Shown here: one piece after another, positions 1 through 8,441 of the stretch
Position numbering within the stretch: position 1 is the stretch's first letter
Layout of the letters: every line of letters starts with the position of its first letter
From: an uncultured Oscillospiraceae bacterium
GTDB taxonomy: Bacteria; Bacillota; Clostridia; Oscillospirales; Oscillospiraceae
NCBI GenBank assembly: GCA_947625965.1
Contig: CANQQO010000007.1
Coordinates: forward strand, 1 to 45,552
Direction: 5' to 3'
DNA length: 45,552 bases
The notes under the pieces: model-generated
Seen by the model: the letters and a program-made list of their open reading frames with translations, nothing else
Told to the model about the DNA's origin: nothing
Databases searched by the model: none
Made by a program: the position numbers and the translations under genes

Positions 1-975
1 GCCCACGTTGACTGCCCGGGCCACGCCGACTATATCAAGAACATGATCACCGGCGCCGCGCAGATGGACGGCGCGATCCTGGTCATCGCCGCTTCCGACG
101 GCCCCATGGCTCAGACCAAGGAGCATCTGCTGCTGGCCCGTCAGGTGAACGTGCCCTCCGTCCTGGTGTTCCTGAACAAGGTCGATCAGGTGGACGATGA
201 TGAGCTGCTGGAGCTGGTGGAGATGGAAGTCCGCGAGACGCTGGATTTCTACGGCTTCCCCGGCGACGACACCCCCATCATCCGCGGCAGCGCTCTGAAC
301 GCGCTGGTTTGCGAGTCCAACGACCCCAACGCCCCCGAGTACAAGTGCATTTGGGAGCTGATGGACGCCGTTGACGAGTGGATCCCCACCCCCGACCGGA
401 AGGCCGATCAGCCCTTCCTGATGCCCGTGGAAGACGTGTTCACCATTTCCGGCCGTGGCACCGTGGCCACCGGTCGTGTGGAGCGCGGCATGATCAAGAA
501 GAACGAGCCTGTCGAGATCGTTGGCCTGCGGGAGGACAAGCTGAACACCGTCGTCACCGATATCGAAATGTTCCACAAGCTGCTGGACTTCGCCGAGGCT
601 GGCGACAACATCGGCGCGCTGCTCCGCGGCATCGACAAGAAGAGCATCGAGCGGGGCCAGGTCCTTGCCAAGCCCAACTCCATCCATCCCCACACCAAGT
701 TTGCCGGCCAGGTCTACGTCCTGTCCAAGGAAGAGGGCGGCCGTCACACTCCTTTCTTCAACAACTATCGTCCCCAGTTCTACTTCCGTACCACCGACGT
801 GACCGGCATCATCACTCTGCCCGAGGGCGTTGAGATGTGTATGCCCGGCGACAACGTCGTGATGCACGTAGAGCTGATCACCCCTATCGCCATCGAGAAG
901 GGCCTCCGCTTCGCTATCCGCGAGGGCGGCCATACCGTTGGTTCCGGTGTTGTCACCGAGATCGAGGGCGACTAA
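1..975 (+). CDS. tuf: Elongation factor Tu, 3' part (truncated by window start)
   Basis: Open frame from window start; [48 protein letters not shown]...NKVDQVDD and C-terminal domains match EF-Tu. Confidence 0.98.
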   Translation, partial: AHVDCPGHADYIKNMITGAAQMDGAILVIAASDGPMAQTKEHLLLARQVNVPSVLVFLNKVDQVDDDELLELVEMEVRETLDFYGFPGDDTPIIRGSALNALVCESNDPNAPEYKCIWELMDAVDEWIPTPDRKADQPFLMPVEDVFTISGRGTVATGRVERGMIKKNEPVEIVGLREDKLNTVVTDIEMFHKLLDFAEAGDNIGALLRGIDKKSIERGQVLAKPNSIHPHTKFAGQVYVLSKEEGGRHTPFFNNYRPQFYFRTTDVTGIITLPEGVEMCMPGDNVVMHVELITPIAIEKGLRFAIREGGHTVGSGVVTEIEGD

Positions 976-990
976 TTCCCAAAAACGAAC

Positions 991-1020
991 CGGCCCTGGC
1001 TTCCGCCAGGGCCGATTTTT
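991..1020 (+). terminator. Intrinsic terminator downstream of tuf
   Basis: CGGCCCTGGC-TTC-GCCAGGGCCG hairpin followed by ATTTTT. Confidence 0.85.
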
Positions 1021-1037
1021 GCAGCGAGGAGCGAAAA

Positions 1038-1646
1038 ATGCCGGAGGAGCTGACTGTTTCCGCCTATTACGACGCCCTGACGGCCCTGGGCGACGACCCT
1101 GCCCGGGACCCGGAGCCCCTGCGGGCCTACATGGACCGCTGGGACGGCTCTGTTTTTCTGGAGCGGCTGGCACTGTCGCCGGAGCTTTCGGTCCTGGAGC
1201 TGGGGGTGGGCACGGGCCGCCTGGCCCGCCGCGTCGCTCCCCTCTGCGGGGACTTTGCGGGCATCGACCTGTCCCCGGCGGCCCTGGCCCGGGCGGGGGA
1301 GAATCTGGCGGATCGCAAAAACGTGACCCTCCTGGCGGGTGATTTTCTTGACTACCCTTTTGACAGGACCTTTGACCGGGTCTATTCCAGTCTGACCTTT
1401 TTCCACATCCAGGAAAAGGAGAGGGCTGTGCGCCGCATCCGGGAGCTTTTGCGCCCCGGGGGCCGGCTGGTCCTGTCGGTTGACAAAAGCCAGGCCAGCT
1501 TTCTGCGTTACAGCGGGGATCTGGCCCTGCCCCTCTGGCCGGACCCGCCCGGGGAAACGGCGAAGCTGCTTTCCAAGGAGCTGACCCTCCTTTTTTGCGA
1601 CGAGACGGAGGCGGCCCACATTTTTACGGCGGAGCGTCCAAAATAG
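1038..1646 (+). CDS. Class I SAM-dependent methyltransferase
   Basis: MPEELTVSAYYDALTAL...; motif I-like VLELGVGTGRLARRVAP, later LRPGGRLVLSV. Confidence 0.85.
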   Translation: MPEELTVSAYYDALTALGDDPARDPEPLRAYMDRWDGSVFLERLALSPELSVLELGVGTGRLARRVAPLCGDFAGIDLSPAALARAGENLADRKNVTLLAGDFLDYPFDRTFDRVYSSLTFFHIQEKERAVRRIRELLRPGGRLVLSVDKSQASFLRYSGDLALPLWPDPPGETAKLLSKELTLLFCDETEAAHIFTAERPK

Positions 1647-1682
1647 TCTGAGGCGGCCCCTTTTGGGGGCCGCCTTGTGCGA

Positions 1683-2244
1683 TCGGGTCTGTAAGCCGGG
1701 TTCTGTCTTGACAGCCATCTATCTAGTCCCGTCGTTGCCGGCGGGATCCAGCCACCTCTTGGGGACGGCCGGGCCAGCCTCATGTCCCACACACGGTGTT
1801 GCTCCGGATAGAGTTTACAGCGGTCCCATGTCTCCATGGGCCGGGTGCGCTCTTACCGCGCCTTTTCACCCTTACCGCGTCGGAACAAGCTCCATATCCT
1901 TCGCTTTGCCGCAGGCGGCAAAGCTCACGCATTTCGCTGTTCCTCCTTTCCCCAACGGAACCGACGTTCCGTTGGGGCCCCATTTTTGGGGGAGTGGAAC
2001 AAGCTCCATATCCTTCGCTTTGCCACAAGCGGCGAAGCTCACTCATTTCGCTGTTCCTCTTTTTCCTCGCCGGAACCTGCGTTCCGGCGGGGCCCCAATT
2101 ATGGGAGCGCGGCGGTATCTTTCTGTTGCACTTGTCCTAGGGTCACCCCCGGCGGGCGTTACCCGTTATCCTTGCCCTGCGGAGCCCGGACTTTCCTCAC
2201 GGGGGGCCTTTCGGCCTCCCCCCGCGGCTGTCCGACCCGGTCGC
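1683..2244 (-). ncRNA. rnpB: RNase P RNA (type A-like) with a large insertion at the P12 position
   Basis: Minus strand contains GAGGAAAGTCCGGGCTCC, GGGTAACGCCCGCCGGGGGTGACCCTAGGACAAGTGCAACAGAAA, GGTGAAAAGGCGCGGTAAGAGCGCACC and 3' GACAGAACCCGGCTTACAGACC, all RNase P hallmarks; ~560 nt including the insert. Confidence 0.93.
1882..2109 (-). repeat. Two tandem 114-nt units within rnpB (1882-1995 and 1996-2109)
   Basis: Both begin GGAACAAGCTCCATATCCTTCGCTTTGCC and align along their length; each carries a GGAAC-N-GTTCC hairpin. Confidence 0.93.
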
Positions 2245-2250
2245 CTGGAT

Positions 2251-2279
2251 ATTGTAACCGATTCAAGGAAGATTGTCAA
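2251..2279 (-). promoter_or_regulatory. rnpB promoter
   Basis: Minus strand TTGACA - 17 nt - TACAAT, just upstream of the RNase P RNA 5' end. Confidence 0.85.
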
Positions 2280-2284
2280 ATATC

Positions 2285-2313
2285 TTGCAAAATCTTTTTT
2301 CGCAAGTTATACT
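2285..2313 (+). promoter_or_regulatory. Candidate murD promoter, divergent from rnpB
   Basis: TTGCAA - 17 nt - TATACT. Confidence 0.65.
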
Positions 2314-2345
2314 ATAGGGGAATCTTTTTTTCAATGAGGTGGATT

Positions 2346-3707
2346 ATGGAGGCATTTGACCGCTATTTTACCGCTCTGCGGGGGAAACGAATCGCTGTGC
2401 TGGGCCTGGGCGTCAGCAACCGGCCGCTGGTCCGGCTGCTGCTGTGCTATGGCTGCCAGGTCACCGGCCGGGACCGGACGGCCCGGGAGAAGCTGCCGCC
2501 CGAGGTGCTGGACCTGGAGGCCCAGGGCTGCCGCCTGGTCCTGGGGGACGATTATTTGAAGGACCTGACGGAGGACGTGATCTTCCGCACCCCCGGCCTT
2601 CATCCGGATACCCCCGCCCTGGCCCGGGCCCGGGAGGGGGGCGCGGAGGTCACCAGCGAGATGGCCGCTTTCTTCGCCCTGTGTCCCTGCCCCATCATCG
2701 GCGTCACCGGCTCCGACGGAAAGACCACCACGACTACCTTGATCGCGGAAATGCTCCGCGCCGCCGGGAAAACCGTCTGGCTGGGGGGCAATATCGGCAC
2801 GCCTCTGCTGGACAAATGTCCCCAGATGGGCCCGTCGGACCTGGCGGTGGTGGAGCTCAGCTCCTTCCAGCTCCTGGATATGAAGGCCAGTCCCCACATC
2901 GCCGTGGTGACCAACCTGGCGCCCAACCACCTGGACATTCACAAGGACATGGCGGAGTATGTGGAGGCCAAGAAGAACCTTTTCCGCTTCCAGACCCGGG
3001 ACGACCTTCTGATCCTCAACGCCGACAACGCCATCACCGCCGGTTTTACCGGCAGCGGCCGGACCCTGTTCTTCTCCCGCAAAGGCCCGGTCAACGGCGC
3101 CTGGAGCGACGGCGCGTTTCTCCGCCGCCCGGACCGGACGGTCGTGGCTCGGTCCGACATTCTCCTGCCCGGGGAGCACAATGTGGAAAACTACCTGGCC
3201 GCTCTCCTGGCGGCGGGGGAGTACGTCCCCGACGAGGCGGTCCGGCAGGTGGCCCGCACCTTCCCGGGGGTGGAGCACCGAATCGAGCTGGTCCGGACCA
3301 AGGACGGCGTCCGGTATTACAATGACTCCATCGCCTCCTCGCCTACCCGGACCATGGCCGCCCTGGCCAGCTTCCCGGAGAAGGTCCTGCTCATCGCCGG
3401 CGGCTATGACAAGCACATCCCCTACGATCCCCTGGGGCCCGCGATCTGCCAAAAGGTGAAAAAGCTGTTCCTGGGCGGCGCGACAGGCCCCAAAATTCGA
3501 CAGGCGGTGGAATCCTGCCCCGAATACGCCCCGGGAGAACCGGAGATCTATGACTGTTCCGACTTTTTTGCCGCCGTCCGGGCCGCCGCCGCCGCGGCGG
3601 AGCCGGGGGACGTGGTCCTGATGAGTCCGGCCAGCGCGGCCTTCGATCAATTTGCCAACTTCGCGGTCCGGGGGGCCGCCTACAAAAAACTGGTGGGGGA
3701 GCTGTAA
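2346..3707 (+). CDS. murD: UDP-N-acetylmuramoylalanine--D-glutamate ligase
   Basis: GVTGSDGKTTTTTLIAEML, NIGTPLLD, VVELSSFQL, NHLDIHKDMAEYVEAKKNLF, FPGVEHRIELV; alternative start at 2334. Confidence 0.95.
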   Translation: MEAFDRYFTALRGKRIAVLGLGVSNRPLVRLLLCYGCQVTGRDRTAREKLPPEVLDLEAQGCRLVLGDDYLKDLTEDVIFRTPGLHPDTPALARAREGGAEVTSEMAAFFALCPCPIIGVTGSDGKTTTTTLIAEMLRAAGKTVWLGGNIGTPLLDKCPQMGPSDLAVVELSSFQLLDMKASPHIAVVTNLAPNHLDIHKDMAEYVEAKKNLFRFQTRDDLLILNADNAITAGFTGSGRTLFFSRKGPVNGAWSDGAFLRRPDRTVVARSDILLPGEHNVENYLAALLAAGEYVPDEAVRQVARTFPGVEHRIELVRTKDGVRYYNDSIASSPTRTMAALASFPEKVLLIAGGYDKHIPYDPLGPAICQKVKKLFLGGATGPKIRQAVESCPEYAPGEPEIYDCSDFFAAVRAAAAAAEPGDVVLMSPASAAFDQFANFAVRGAAYKKLVGEL

Positions 3708-3710
3708 AAT

Positions 3711-4445
3711 ATGGGAATTTCCAATATAACCGGCGCGGTGACCGGCGTCATGCGGGCCGCCCTGCCTTTGGGCTACTGCGGCGCGGTGATCGTGGCGGCG
3801 GGCGCCTCCCGCCGCATGGAGGGGACGGATAAGATCCTGGCGGACCTGGCGGGGACCCCGGTCCTCCGCCGGACGGCGGAGGCGTTCCAAAACTGTCCCG
3901 CCGTGAAGGAAATGGTCCTGGTGGTCCGGGAGGATCAGATCGTGGCGGCCTCGGACCTCTGTTCCGGCCTGGACAAGCTCACCGCCGTGGTGGCGGGGGG
4001 AAAGACCCGGCCCGAGTCGGTGTGGCTGGGTCTGAACGCCCTCTCTAAGCAGGTGAAGCTGGCGGCCATCCACGACGGCGCCCGGCCTCTTGTGTCCGCC
4101 GCCCTCATCGACCGGACCGTCCGCGCCGCCCACACCTATGGCGCCGCCGCCCCGGCCGTTCCGCTGAAGGACACCGTCAAGGCCACTCAGGGGGGCGTGG
4201 TCCTGAGCACCCTGGACCGCGACCGGCTTCGGGCGGTCCAGACGCCCCAGGTCTTCGACCTGGATCTGCTTCGCGGCGGGCTGAAAAAGGCCCTGGAAGC
4301 GGGGGAGACCCTGACCGACGACTGCTCCGCTGTGGAGAAGCTGGGGATGTCCGTGAAGCTGGTGGAAGGGGAGGAGCGGAATCTGAAGATCACCACCCCC
4401 CTGGACCTGGTCCTGGCCGCCGCCATTTTGGAGGCGGGCCTATGA
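3711..4445 (+). CDS. ispD: 2-C-methyl-D-erythritol 4-phosphate cytidylyltransferase
   Basis: [58 protein letters not shown]. Confidence 0.93.
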   Translation: MGISNITGAVTGVMRAALPLGYCGAVIVAAGASRRMEGTDKILADLAGTPVLRRTAEAFQNCPAVKEMVLVVREDQIVAASDLCSGLDKLTAVVAGGKTRPESVWLGLNALSKQVKLAAIHDGARPLVSAALIDRTVRAAHTYGAAAPAVPLKDTVKATQGGVVLSTLDRDRLRAVQTPQVFDLDLLRGGLKKALEAGETLTDDCSAVEKLGMSVKLVEGEERNLKITTPLDLVLAAAILEAGL

Positions 4446-4915
4446 GGATCGGCCATGGCTACGACGTCCACCGCCTGACGCCAAACCGCCGTCTGATTCT
4501 GGGCGGGGTGGACATTCCCTATGAAAAGGGCCTCCTAGGCCACTCCGACGCGGACGTGCTGACCCACGCGGTCATGGACGCGCTTCTGGGGGCGGCGGCT
4601 CTGGGGGACATCGGGACCCATTTCCCCGATACGGATCCCCAGTATGCCGGCGTCTCCTCCCTGCTCCTGCTGCGGCGGGTGGGGGACCTGCTGACCTCCG
4701 CCGGCTATCGGGTGGAGAACATCGACGCGACCATCCTAGCCCAGGCCCCAAAGCTGAGGCCCTACATCCCCGCCATGGCGGAAAATATGGCGTCGATCCT
4801 ATGCCTCTCCCGGGACCGGGTCAGCGTCAAGGCCACCACCGAGGAGGGCCTGGGCTTTTCCGGCAGGGGAGAGGGGATCGCCTGCCACGCTGTGTGCCTT
4901 TTGAACAAAATTTAG
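4442..4915 (+). CDS. ispF: 2-C-methyl-D-erythritol 2,4-cyclodiphosphate synthase
   Basis: [65 protein letters not shown]; overlaps ispD by 4 nt. Confidence 0.97.
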   Translation: MRIGHGYDVHRLTPNRRLILGGVDIPYEKGLLGHSDADVLTHAVMDALLGAAALGDIGTHFPDTDPQYAGVSSLLLLRRVGDLLTSAGYRVENIDATILAQAPKLRPYIPAMAENMASILCLSRDRVSVKATTEEGLGFSGRGEGIACHAVCLLNKI

Positions 4916-4948
4916 CATTGTTTTTTGAACAAAAAGCAAAAAATGTTG

Positions 4949-4977
4949 TTGACGTGTCAAAAAAATCCTGCTATAAT
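4949..4977 (+). promoter_or_regulatory. Sigma-A-type promoter for the DegV family gene
   Basis: TTGACG - 17 nt - TATAAT. Confidence 0.85.
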
Positions 4978-5009
4978 ATCCCTACTCTACAGACATAAGG
5001 AGCCCGCTT

Positions 5010-5894
5010 ATGAGCAAGATCCGCATTTACACCGACTCCGCCAGCGACATTTCCGTATCGGACGAGAAGCAGTATGACATTTCCATGCTGCCCTTCCTGG
5101 TGACCCTGGGGGGCAAGTCCTACCTGAGCCGGGTGGACCTGGACAACGAGCAGTTTTACCGCCTGATGGACCAGATCCCGGAGCTGCCCTCCACCTCGCA
5201 GATCACGCCCTACCAGTTTCAGGAGCTCTACGAGCGGGAGGCGGCGGCTGGGACGGAGGACCTGATCCTGGTCCTCATCAATTCCGAGGGCTCCGCCACC
5301 TATGAAAACGCCTGCCTGGCGGTGGAGAACTTCCGCCAGGAGCACCCGGAGCACGCCGGGATGCACATCTACTGCGTGGACGGCATGGGCTACAACGGCA
5401 TCTACGGCGGCCCGGTGATCGAGGCGGCCAAGCTCCGTGAGAAGGGCGCCTCCGCCGAGGAGATCGTGTCCTATTTGCGGGAGATCCTTCCCCGGCGGGA
5501 GATCTATTTCGGCATCTACATTCTGAAATACGCGGCCCGTTCCGGCCGCATCCCCACCGCCGCCGCCTTTTTGGGGGACAAGCTGGGCCTAAAGCCCGTG
5601 ATGAAGATTTTTGACCGTCAGATCACCACCGCGGCCAAGTGCCGGGGGGAAAAGCGCCTGATCGAGCGCCTGGCGGACATGACCGTGGAGGACATGATCC
5701 CCGGCTCCCCCTATGAGGTCATCTACGGCTGCGACGCGTCCTGCCGGGACGAGATGGAGAAGGCCATGGTGGCCCGGGTGGGCTACGGTCCCGCCAATTA
5801 TTTCCAGATCGGCGCCGCCGTGGCGGCCAACGCCGGTCCCAAGGTCGCCGGCGTCTCCTTCACGAAAAAAGAAACGGCGGGCCGCCAGAAATAG
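5010..5894 (+). CDS. DegV family protein (fatty-acid binding)
   Basis: IRIYTDSASDISVSDEKQYDISMLPFLVTLGGKSYLS, STSQITPYQFQELYE, IPTAAAFLGDKLGLKPVMKI. Confidence 0.9.
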   Translation: MSKIRIYTDSASDISVSDEKQYDISMLPFLVTLGGKSYLSRVDLDNEQFYRLMDQIPELPSTSQITPYQFQELYEREAAAGTEDLILVLINSEGSATYENACLAVENFRQEHPEHAGMHIYCVDGMGYNGIYGGPVIEAAKLREKGASAEEIVSYLREILPRREIYFGIYILKYAARSGRIPTAAAFLGDKLGLKPVMKIFDRQITTAAKCRGEKRLIERLADMTVEDMIPGSPYEVIYGCDASCRDEMEKAMVARVGYGPANYFQIGAAVAANAGPKVAGVSFTKKETAGRQK

Positions 5895-5989
5895 GCGGCC
5901 CGGGGCGGTCGAAAAGTCCAGTTTTTTCTGGGCTTTTCTTCTTGCTATGATAGAATATAGAAATATCTTAAAAAGGAGCGATCGGAAAG

Positions 5990-6406
5990 ATGACTTGGCT
6001 GTTCTACGCGCTTTTATCCGCTTTCTTCGCCGCGTTGACTTCCATTCTGGCAAAGGTCGGCATCCAGGGGGTGGACTCCAACTTGGCTACCGCCATCCGC
6101 ACGGTGGTGGTGCTTGTTTTGGCCTGGGGGATGGTGTTTATCACGGGAGCCCAGACGGGGGTAACGGACATCGGCAAAAAGAGCTGGTTATTCCTGATCC
6201 TGTCCGGCTTGGCCACTGGGGCCTCCTGGATCTGTTACTACCGGGCCCTCCAACTGGGGGAGGCGTCCAAGGTGGTGCCCATCGACAAGCTCAGCGTGGT
6301 CATCACCCTGGTCTTGGCCTGCGTGTTCCTCCACGAAAAATTTGGCGCCAAGGAATGGATCGGCTGCCTGCTCCTGGGCGCCGGGACGCTGTGCATGGTG
6401 CTTTGA
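5990..6406 (+). CDS. EamA family (DMT superfamily) small membrane protein
   Basis: 138 aa, hydrophobic; FYALLSAFFAALTSILAKVGI, SWICYYRALQLGEASKVVPIDKLSVVIT, KEWIGCLLLGAG. Confidence 0.85.
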   Translation: MTWLFYALLSAFFAALTSILAKVGIQGVDSNLATAIRTVVVLVLAWGMVFITGAQTGVTDIGKKSWLFLILSGLATGASWICYYRALQLGEASKVVPIDKLSVVITLVLACVFLHEKFGAKEWIGCLLLGAGTLCMVL

Positions 6407-6640
6407 GGCTGTCAAAAACTTTCGTTTTTGACAGCCTCCCAAATGGGACCCGCTTCGCTGGGCTTCCATTTGGAGGGGATCGCAGGCTGAACCGCGCACT
6501 CGCTGTACGCCGGAGGCGCACAGCTCGCACTACTGCTGCCTGAGAGGTATTTTTTGCCAGGTACACGCCCTGGCAAAAAATGATTGAAATGGGTTTGCCG
6601 TCTGCGGACGGCAAACTCGGAAAGGCTATTTGGCAAGCTG
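6407..6640 (+). repeat. Multi-hairpin intergenic repeat, copy 1
   Basis: GGCTGTCAAAAACT...GTTTTTGACAGCC; CCAAATGGGACCCGCTTCGCTGGG...; TTTTTTGCCAGG...CCTGGCAAAAAA; TTTGCCGTCTGCGGACGGCAAA; near-identical to copies at 22308 and 35276. Confidence 0.95.
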
Positions 6641-6668
6641 TGGCCGCTCCGGGAAACCGGAGCGGCCT
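6641..6668 (-). terminator. Terminator-like hairpin downstream of the PPIase gene
   Basis: GGCCGCTCC-gggaaac-CGGAGCGGCC between copy 1 and the stop of the minus-strand gene. Confidence 0.55.
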
Positions 6669-6672
6669 TACT

Positions 6673-8274
6673 TTAGGATTCTTCCGCCAGACGCACGTCC
6701 GCCAGGACGATGTTCCGGTACTTGACCTCCATGGGGTAGTCCGCCATGGCCGCCTCCACGATCTCGTTGGCGGTCTGGCCGATGAGGTCGCTTTCCGCGT
6801 AGCGATACCAGATCTCCTGGCCGCCGACAAAGAAAATGATGTGATAGCCGTACTCGGTCTTCACCAGGGCGTGGTCGCCGTAGGCCCGGGCCGGGTCCAT
6901 GCACCAGTCGTTGAAGGGCTGGACCGTGTAGCCCTCGTAGATGTTGCTGATGAGGCCGCCGCTGGAAGCGGAGCTGTCCACGGAATGGGCCGCCGCCAGC
7001 GCCGCGAAGGTCTCCTCCGTGGCGTCGCCGGCCAGCCACTCGTCATACACCGCCTGGATCTGTTCCAGGCAGGCGGTCCAGGCTTCGTCGGTGTAGACGG
7101 TGCTTCCGTCCTCGCCGACGGTTCCGCCCTCGGGTTGGATCAGGATGTGGCGCACGTCCACCATCCGGCCGCTCTCCTTGGTGACGCCCTGGGAGGCATA
7201 GGTTTCGGCGTTTTCCTCAAAATAGGCCGCCACCTCCTCGGCGGTGGGGTTGATCTCCTCGTAGCGGCTGTTGAAATAGCTGTAGCCCTGATAGTAGAGC
7301 TCAATATACTTCAGATAGTCGTCCATGCTGACGCCGGGGCCCATGTCGGATTGGAGCATGGCGTCGGCGCTTTCAAAGCCGTAGTACTCCGCCTGACTGG
7401 CGGCGGTCTCCGGGAAGTTGGCAAGGTCCTCCTTGAGGGCGTCGTCCATTTCGACGCCGGCCTCCTGGGCCTTCAGGGCCAGGGCCTGGAACCGGTGCCA
7501 GGTCTCCAGGGCCACGTCCAGGAAATACTGCTGGTAGTTGGAGCCGTCCCCGGTTTGCTGCTGGTCCAGGGGCTTGGTGTAGTCCACCAGATAGGCGGCA
7601 TAGTCGGAGCCCAGGAAGTCGTAGACCTGGGTCCAGTAGTAGATCCGGAGCTGGCTGTTGGTCAGCTTTTCCCCGCCGATGGAGGCGACGACCTTGTCCG
7701 CCGCCCGGACGGCCTCCTCGTCGGTGACGGTGTAGCTGTCCTTGTAAAGGACGTTGTTTTCCCTGGGGGTGAAGCCGCCGTTGACGCCGTAGAACACCGC
7801 CGCCGCCAGACCGATGGCCAGGGCGATCAACGCGGCGACCGCCGTCACTACCACCCAGGTCTTCTTTTTCTTAGGCGCGGGGGCCTCCTCCTCGCTGGGG
7901 GCCTCCACATCGCTCTCGGTGATTTCTTCCGATAGAGCGGTTTCCTCACTGGGGGTTTCCACATCACCTTCGGGGGATTCCTTCGCCAGGGCGGTTTCCT
8001 CGCTGGGGGTTTCCACATCGCCCTCGGAGGCTTCCTCCGATAGGGCTGTTTCCTCGCCGGGGGCCTCCGTGCCGCCCTCCGGGGCGTCTTCGCCGAGCGC
8101 CGGGCCTTCGGGGGACGCCTGCGCCGGGGCGGAGGCTTCCGGGGGCGTTTCCTCCGGCGTCTCCGGAACGGGGACCGCCGGCGCCGCGGAGGCTTCGTCG
8201 GCGTTGTCCTTCCCGCAGGCGGGGCAGAGGGTCACGCCCTCCTCCAGGGGAGCGCCGCAAAATTTACAGTTCAT
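6673..8274 (-). CDS. Membrane-anchored parvulin-type peptidylprolyl isomerase with N-terminal zinc ribbon
   Basis: MNCKFCGAPLEEGVTLCPACGKD zinc ribbon; acidic repeats; TM WVVVTAVAALIALAIGLAAAVFYG; VDVRHILIQPEGG...SVDSSASSGGLISNIYEG...TEYGYHIIFFVGG; start may be 8280. Confidence 0.82.
   Translation of the reverse strand: MNCKFCGAPLEEGVTLCPACGKDNADEASAAPAVPVPETPEETPPEASAPAQASPEGPALGEDAPEGGTEAPGEETALSEEASEGDVETPSEETALAKESPEGDVETPSEETALSEEITESDVEAPSEEEAPAPKKKKTWVVVTAVAALIALAIGLAAAVFYGVNGGFTPRENNVLYKDSYTVTDEEAVRAADKVVASIGGEKLTNSQLRIYYWTQVYDFLGSDYAAYLVDYTKPLDQQQTGDGSNYQQYFLDVALETWHRFQALALKAQEAGVEMDDALKEDLANFPETAASQAEYYGFESADAMLQSDMGPGVSMDDYLKYIELYYQGYSYFNSRYEEINPTAEEVAAYFEENAETYASQGVTKESGRMVDVRHILIQPEGGTVGEDGSTVYTDEAWTACLEQIQAVYDEWLAGDATEETFAALAAAHSVDSSASSGGLISNIYEGYTVQPFNDWCMDPARAYGDHALVKTEYGYHIIFFVGGQEIWYRYAESDLIGQTANEIVEAAMADYPMEVKYRNIVLADVRLAEES
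7883..8098 (-). repeat. In-frame 54-bp (18-aa) acidic tandem repeats
   Basis: ETALSEEASEGDVETPSE-type units; GCGGTTTCCTC phases at 7937, 7991 and 8045, 54 bp apart. Confidence 0.85.
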
Positions 8275-8441
8275 GGGCATCCTCTTTTCTTCGTTGGATT
8301 TTTTTGGGATTAGTTTACCATGTCCCGCGGAAAAATGCAAGAGCCCGGACAAATTGTTTACAAATCCGCCGCCGGGCCTTGCAAAACCGGCGCAAAAATG
8401 GTAAAATAGATTTTCAAAACGACCAACGGAGGTTCCTTCCT

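Noticed and set aside
1836-2345. N-terminal 170 aa extension of the murD ORF, and ORFs 1663-2337, 1796-2140, 1780-2046
   Set aside because: These overlap rnpB and its tandem insert; repeated peptides reflect the RNA repeat, not a protein.
2331-4133. 600-aa minus-strand ORF
   Set aside because: Antisense to murD/ispD; His/Gly/Gln/Arg-rich composition typical of high-GC shadow frames; no family motifs.
6580-7935. 451-aa plus-strand ORF
   Set aside because: Antisense to the parvulin-type PPIase gene; biased composition, no motifs.
7883-8098. Possible CRISPR-like array
   Set aside because: 54-bp direct tandem repeats in frame with no spacers; part of a coding acidic linker.
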